Shown: positions 61,600-64,000 of the stretch, in pieces | Position numbering within the stretch: the first letter of the stretch is position 1 | Layout of the letters: each line of letters begins with the position of its first letter | From: Cavia porcellus | Lineage: Eukaryota > Chordata > Mammalia > Rodentia > Caviidae | Length of the DNA: 64,000 nt | Direction of reading: 5' to 3' | Assembly: GCF_034190915.1 (NCBI RefSeq) | Contig: NW_026947506.1 | Coordinates: 15,437,501 to 15,501,500, forward strand | Translations under genes and position numbers: made by a program | The notes under the pieces: generated by a model | Databases searched by the model: none | What the model was told of the DNA's origin: nothing | The model's input: the letters and a program-made list of their open reading frames with translations, nothing else

Positions 61600-62046
61600 T
61601 GTTATAACTTGTCATTTTCCACAGTTCACTCCATGGTGTGTTCCTGCTCTGTATACGTCACCCACCCCACTTTTTCTGTTCCTTCTTAGGTGGACTCATA
61701 TAAATAAGTTAACCACCAGCCTTGTACACCCCCCCTTTTATCAGAGGAAGATTCTGCACCTAGCCCCCAGCCTAATGCAAGCGAACACCCCGTTTTCTAA
61801 GATCACTGTGCTCCAGATGTCCCTTGTAAAACTCCATGGATTCCCACCCTGTCATGTGAACCTCCAGCCTGTTGTGTGCTTTTTGCCAATAAAACTGTGC
61901 TCCCCACTATCTCAGCATGCAGAGGTTATCAGTCTCCATTGCTCCCTGCATCCCAGGATACCAGCTAAAATAAAGCACTTCTTTTTCTTCAAAAACATCT
62001 TTCCTCATTCTGAGCCACATTTGGGGTCTCATTTTGGAGTACAACA
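61600..62046 (+). promoter_or_regulatory. 5' LTR of ERV2 (447 bp)
   Basis: It begins TG (right after the D4 match) and ends CA, two bases before the primer site. A TATA-like TATAAATA lies at 61,699-61,706, and AATAAA signals lie at 61,888-61,893 and 61,969-61,974. The U3-R-U5 order and the CCACCCC-rich U3 fit a class I LTR. No short perfect repeat closes the end, and the 3' LTR is outside the window. Confidence 0.82.
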
Positions 62047-62048
62047 TT

Positions 62049-62066
62049 TTGGGGCTCTTCTGGGAT
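62049..62066 (+). other. Primer binding site, tRNA-Pro-like
   Basis: ttggggctcttctgggat differs at three positions from the tRNA-Pro primer site used by many gammaretroviruses and sits two bases after the LTR end. Confidence 0.75.
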
Positions 62067-62474
62067 AGACTGAGACCACGCTGAGTACCCTACTTTCAGC
62101 CAGACCCCGTTTTTGGCTTCACTCAATCATTAGCCTCACAACCTGCCTTGGAGGACCTCTGAAAGTACATTTTGAGACTCCCAGTGTGCATTCAACTTTG
62201 TGGGAGTGGGACACCTTCCCATTTGGGAGCATTATTTTCTCAATTTGTCTCTTTGTAGAGAATTTGTTTCTTTGTAGGGAATATTTGTCTATTCTCATTT
62301 GGCAGATTGGGGAGCATTATGGGGCTTTTTGGTTGCAAAGGCATATATTACCATCCTCTTAGAGAACAAAAGGCCTTAGATACTGGAACTACTAAGTGTG
62401 TTGTCTGCGTCTTTTGTGTTTTCAGTGTCAGTGTCATTTGTGTCCTTCTAATGGAACATTTTTCTTCACAGAAC

Positions 62475-63950
62475 ATGAGGCAAGGAAATTCAACCACCTC
62501 CCTTGATCCATTAATGCTTTCTCTTAACCGTTTTAAGGAATTTAAACAGAGATCCCAAGGCTATAGAGAAGTAATTCACCCGGGGTGCCTCCAAGTCTGT
62601 GTCTCACTAGAATGGCCACAGGGGGTTCTTTGTTGGTCACCTGAAGGTTCTATTGACATGCCTCTCACAGAGGCAGTTTGGAGATGTGTCTTTGGCTTCC
62701 CTTCCCACCCTGACCAAATTGTTTACATACAGGTTTGGATTGATCTCATGTCTGATTCTCCCCCTTGGATAAAGAAATATACACAGGCTTTTTCACAACA
62801 GCCTTAGAAGTGCACAGTGCTGGAACCTTTGAAAGAAAAACCAAAACCAATATTGCCAGTATGAATGGGAGCTACCAAAGAAACTTGCACCCACCCTGCT
62901 CTTACTGCCAGAGGGGTTAAAGATCCCCTTGAGATGCAGAGCCCACTTTGCCTGAGGGATCCTCTCTGGCACTCAGTCCCATTTTAACCTGGAGCCACTA
63001 CAGACCAGCCTCCCCACATTCCTCTTCTGCCACTCTTGCCTTGCTCCCCCTCTGAGAAGTCCCCAACCCTGAGGACCAAGCACACCTTGTTTTTACCTAC
63101 GTCCTTTTCTATACTTCTGATCTCTGTAACAGGAAGGGACAAAACCCACCTTTCTCTAAAGACATTAAGGGTCTTGTTTCCTTCATTGAATCCATCTTAT
63201 CTATTCACTGACCCACTTCAGATGACTGTCAGAAGATTTTGCAAGTTCTTTTTACAGCTGAAGAAAGGGATCACATTCAGTCACTGAGATGAAAGACAGT
63301 TTGTGACACAGATGGAGCCCCTTCTTCTGACCCAGCATGGCTAAAACTTGTTATCCCCTTGACCGGACCAGACTGGAATCCCAACACAGCGGGAGGTAAG
63401 GAGTCTCTGGCATAGTGTCGCCAGTTATTCCTGGAATCCCTTAAAGGTGGAGCTAGAAAACCTTCCAACTTATCCAAGTTCTCAGAGGTAAGGCAATTGG
63501 TTAATGAAAACCCTTGGTTTTCTGGAACGATTACAGGAGGCCTATTGCATTTACACTCCCATTGATCCTGTGGCACCAGAGAAAGCAAAGGCCATAAATA
63601 TAGCCTTTGTGATGCAGTCAACCCCAGATATTTAAAGAAAATTCCAGAAACTAGATGGATTTGAAGGGATGCCTCTTAGCCAGTTATTAGAAATTGCTCA
63701 GAAAGTTTTTGAGAATCGTGAAGACCCTAGAGACCAGAAGCTGACTAAAGTATTAGAATTTTTAGGTGAAAAGGTCACTAAGAAGAGTGAAAAGTCCCAG
63801 CCACCTATTGATAGTGTGCCTATTACAAGGAGGTGGGACATTGGTGAAAAGACTGCCCTAAACTGAAAGAAAATTAGATAAAGAGAGGCAAAGGCCTTAC
63901 TGTCTCACAAACAGGGATGTCAGGGCTCTCATGCCCCCCTGGAGCTCAGG
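62475..63950 (+). pseudogene. ERV2 gag remnant
   Basis: The likely gag ATG is at 62,475. Its second codon is Arg where gammaretroviruses have the myristoylated Gly. Matrix follows in frame to the stop at 62,807, with an HPDQIVYIQVWIDL block like the matrix end of other gammaretroviruses. Later come a Pro-rich p12-like region (about 62,900-63,150), capsid in changing frames and the capsid C-terminus (63,669-63,790, with the KVFENREDP-type block). A nucleocapsid zinc knuckle near 63,817-63,870 has its second Cys replaced by Tyr and an internal stop. Protease-like sequence starts near 63,950. Confidence 0.78.
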
Positions 63951-64000
63951 CTAACTTTGTGTGTGGGTTGCCAACCAATTGATTTCTTGATGGATTCCAG

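Larger units (their letters stand above)
61600..64000 (+). mobile_element. Gammaretrovirus-like ERV, 5' part (ERV2)
   Basis: 5' LTR (61,600-62,046), tRNA-Pro-like primer site, leader, broken gag and the start of protease, cut by the window end. It belongs to the same family as the ERV at 16.4 kb and is inserted into duplicon copy D4. Multiple stops show it is not coding. Confidence 0.85.

Noticed and set aside
1..64000. CRISPR array, bacterial operon, phage or integron
   Set aside because: No spaced direct repeats of CRISPR type and no prokaryotic genes; all structure is that of a mammalian genome.

Overview
This is eukaryotic, mammalian and almost certainly rodent nuclear DNA. The evidence is LINE-1 elements (one with a tandem-monomer 5' UTR), tRNA-derived ID-like SINEs, B1-like 7SL SINEs, MaLR-type LTRs, gammaretrovirus-like (class I) endogenous retroviruses and long microsatellites. 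I do not name the species. Nothing prokaryotic is present (no operons, CRISPR array or integron).

The only cellular genes I can support are two intronless MATH-BTB genes of the SPOP/TDPOZ family, both on the minus strand. TDPOZ-A (14,380-15,522) is fully open. TDPOZ-B (37,779-38,863) is open except for a one-base deletion near codon 25. They lie inside a diverged segmental duplication. Copy D1 is about 10.6-26.8 kb and copy D2 about 33.2-45.7 kb, collinear and in the same orientation. A third, inverted copy D3 (27.4-31.9 kb) mirrors 33.2-37.3 kb. D3 and the left part of D2 therefore form a large imperfect palindrome around a ~1.3 kb spacer holding an L1 3' end. D3 stops at the position of the TDPOZ poly(A) signal and carries no gene. 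A fourth copy, D4, begins at about 61.38 kb and is broken after ~220 bp by an endogenous retrovirus. The window thus looks like part of a TDPOZ cluster that grew by direct and inverted duplication.

Layout: 1-6.7 kb, near-complete L1 with a few disabling lesions; 6.7-8.4 kb, a second L1 ORF2 fragment; 8.4-10.4 kb, MaLR LTR and unclear ERV-like remnants; 10.4-26.8 kb, D1 with TDPOZ-A and an LTR-less gammaretrovirus-like ERV (16.4-22.3 kb); 27.4-31.9 kb, D3 with a MaLR LTR and another LTR-like insert; 31.9-33.0 kb, L1 3' end; 33.2-45.7 kb, D2 with TDPOZ-B; 47.5-49.6 kb, antisense ERV integrase remnant; 49.8-50.2 kb, microsatellites; 50.3-53.15 kb, antisense L1 ORF2 with a nested SINE; 53.3-59.5 kb, gene-free DNA with two short tandem-repeat blocks; 59.56-61.37 kb, antisense L1 ORF1 and probable 5' UTR; 61.6-64.0 kb, 5' LTR, tRNA-Pro-like primer site and broken gag of a second ERV running off the end.

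All repeat calls were made by eye and by comparing copies within the window. Boundaries are therefore approximate except where target-site duplications or LTR ends are visible.
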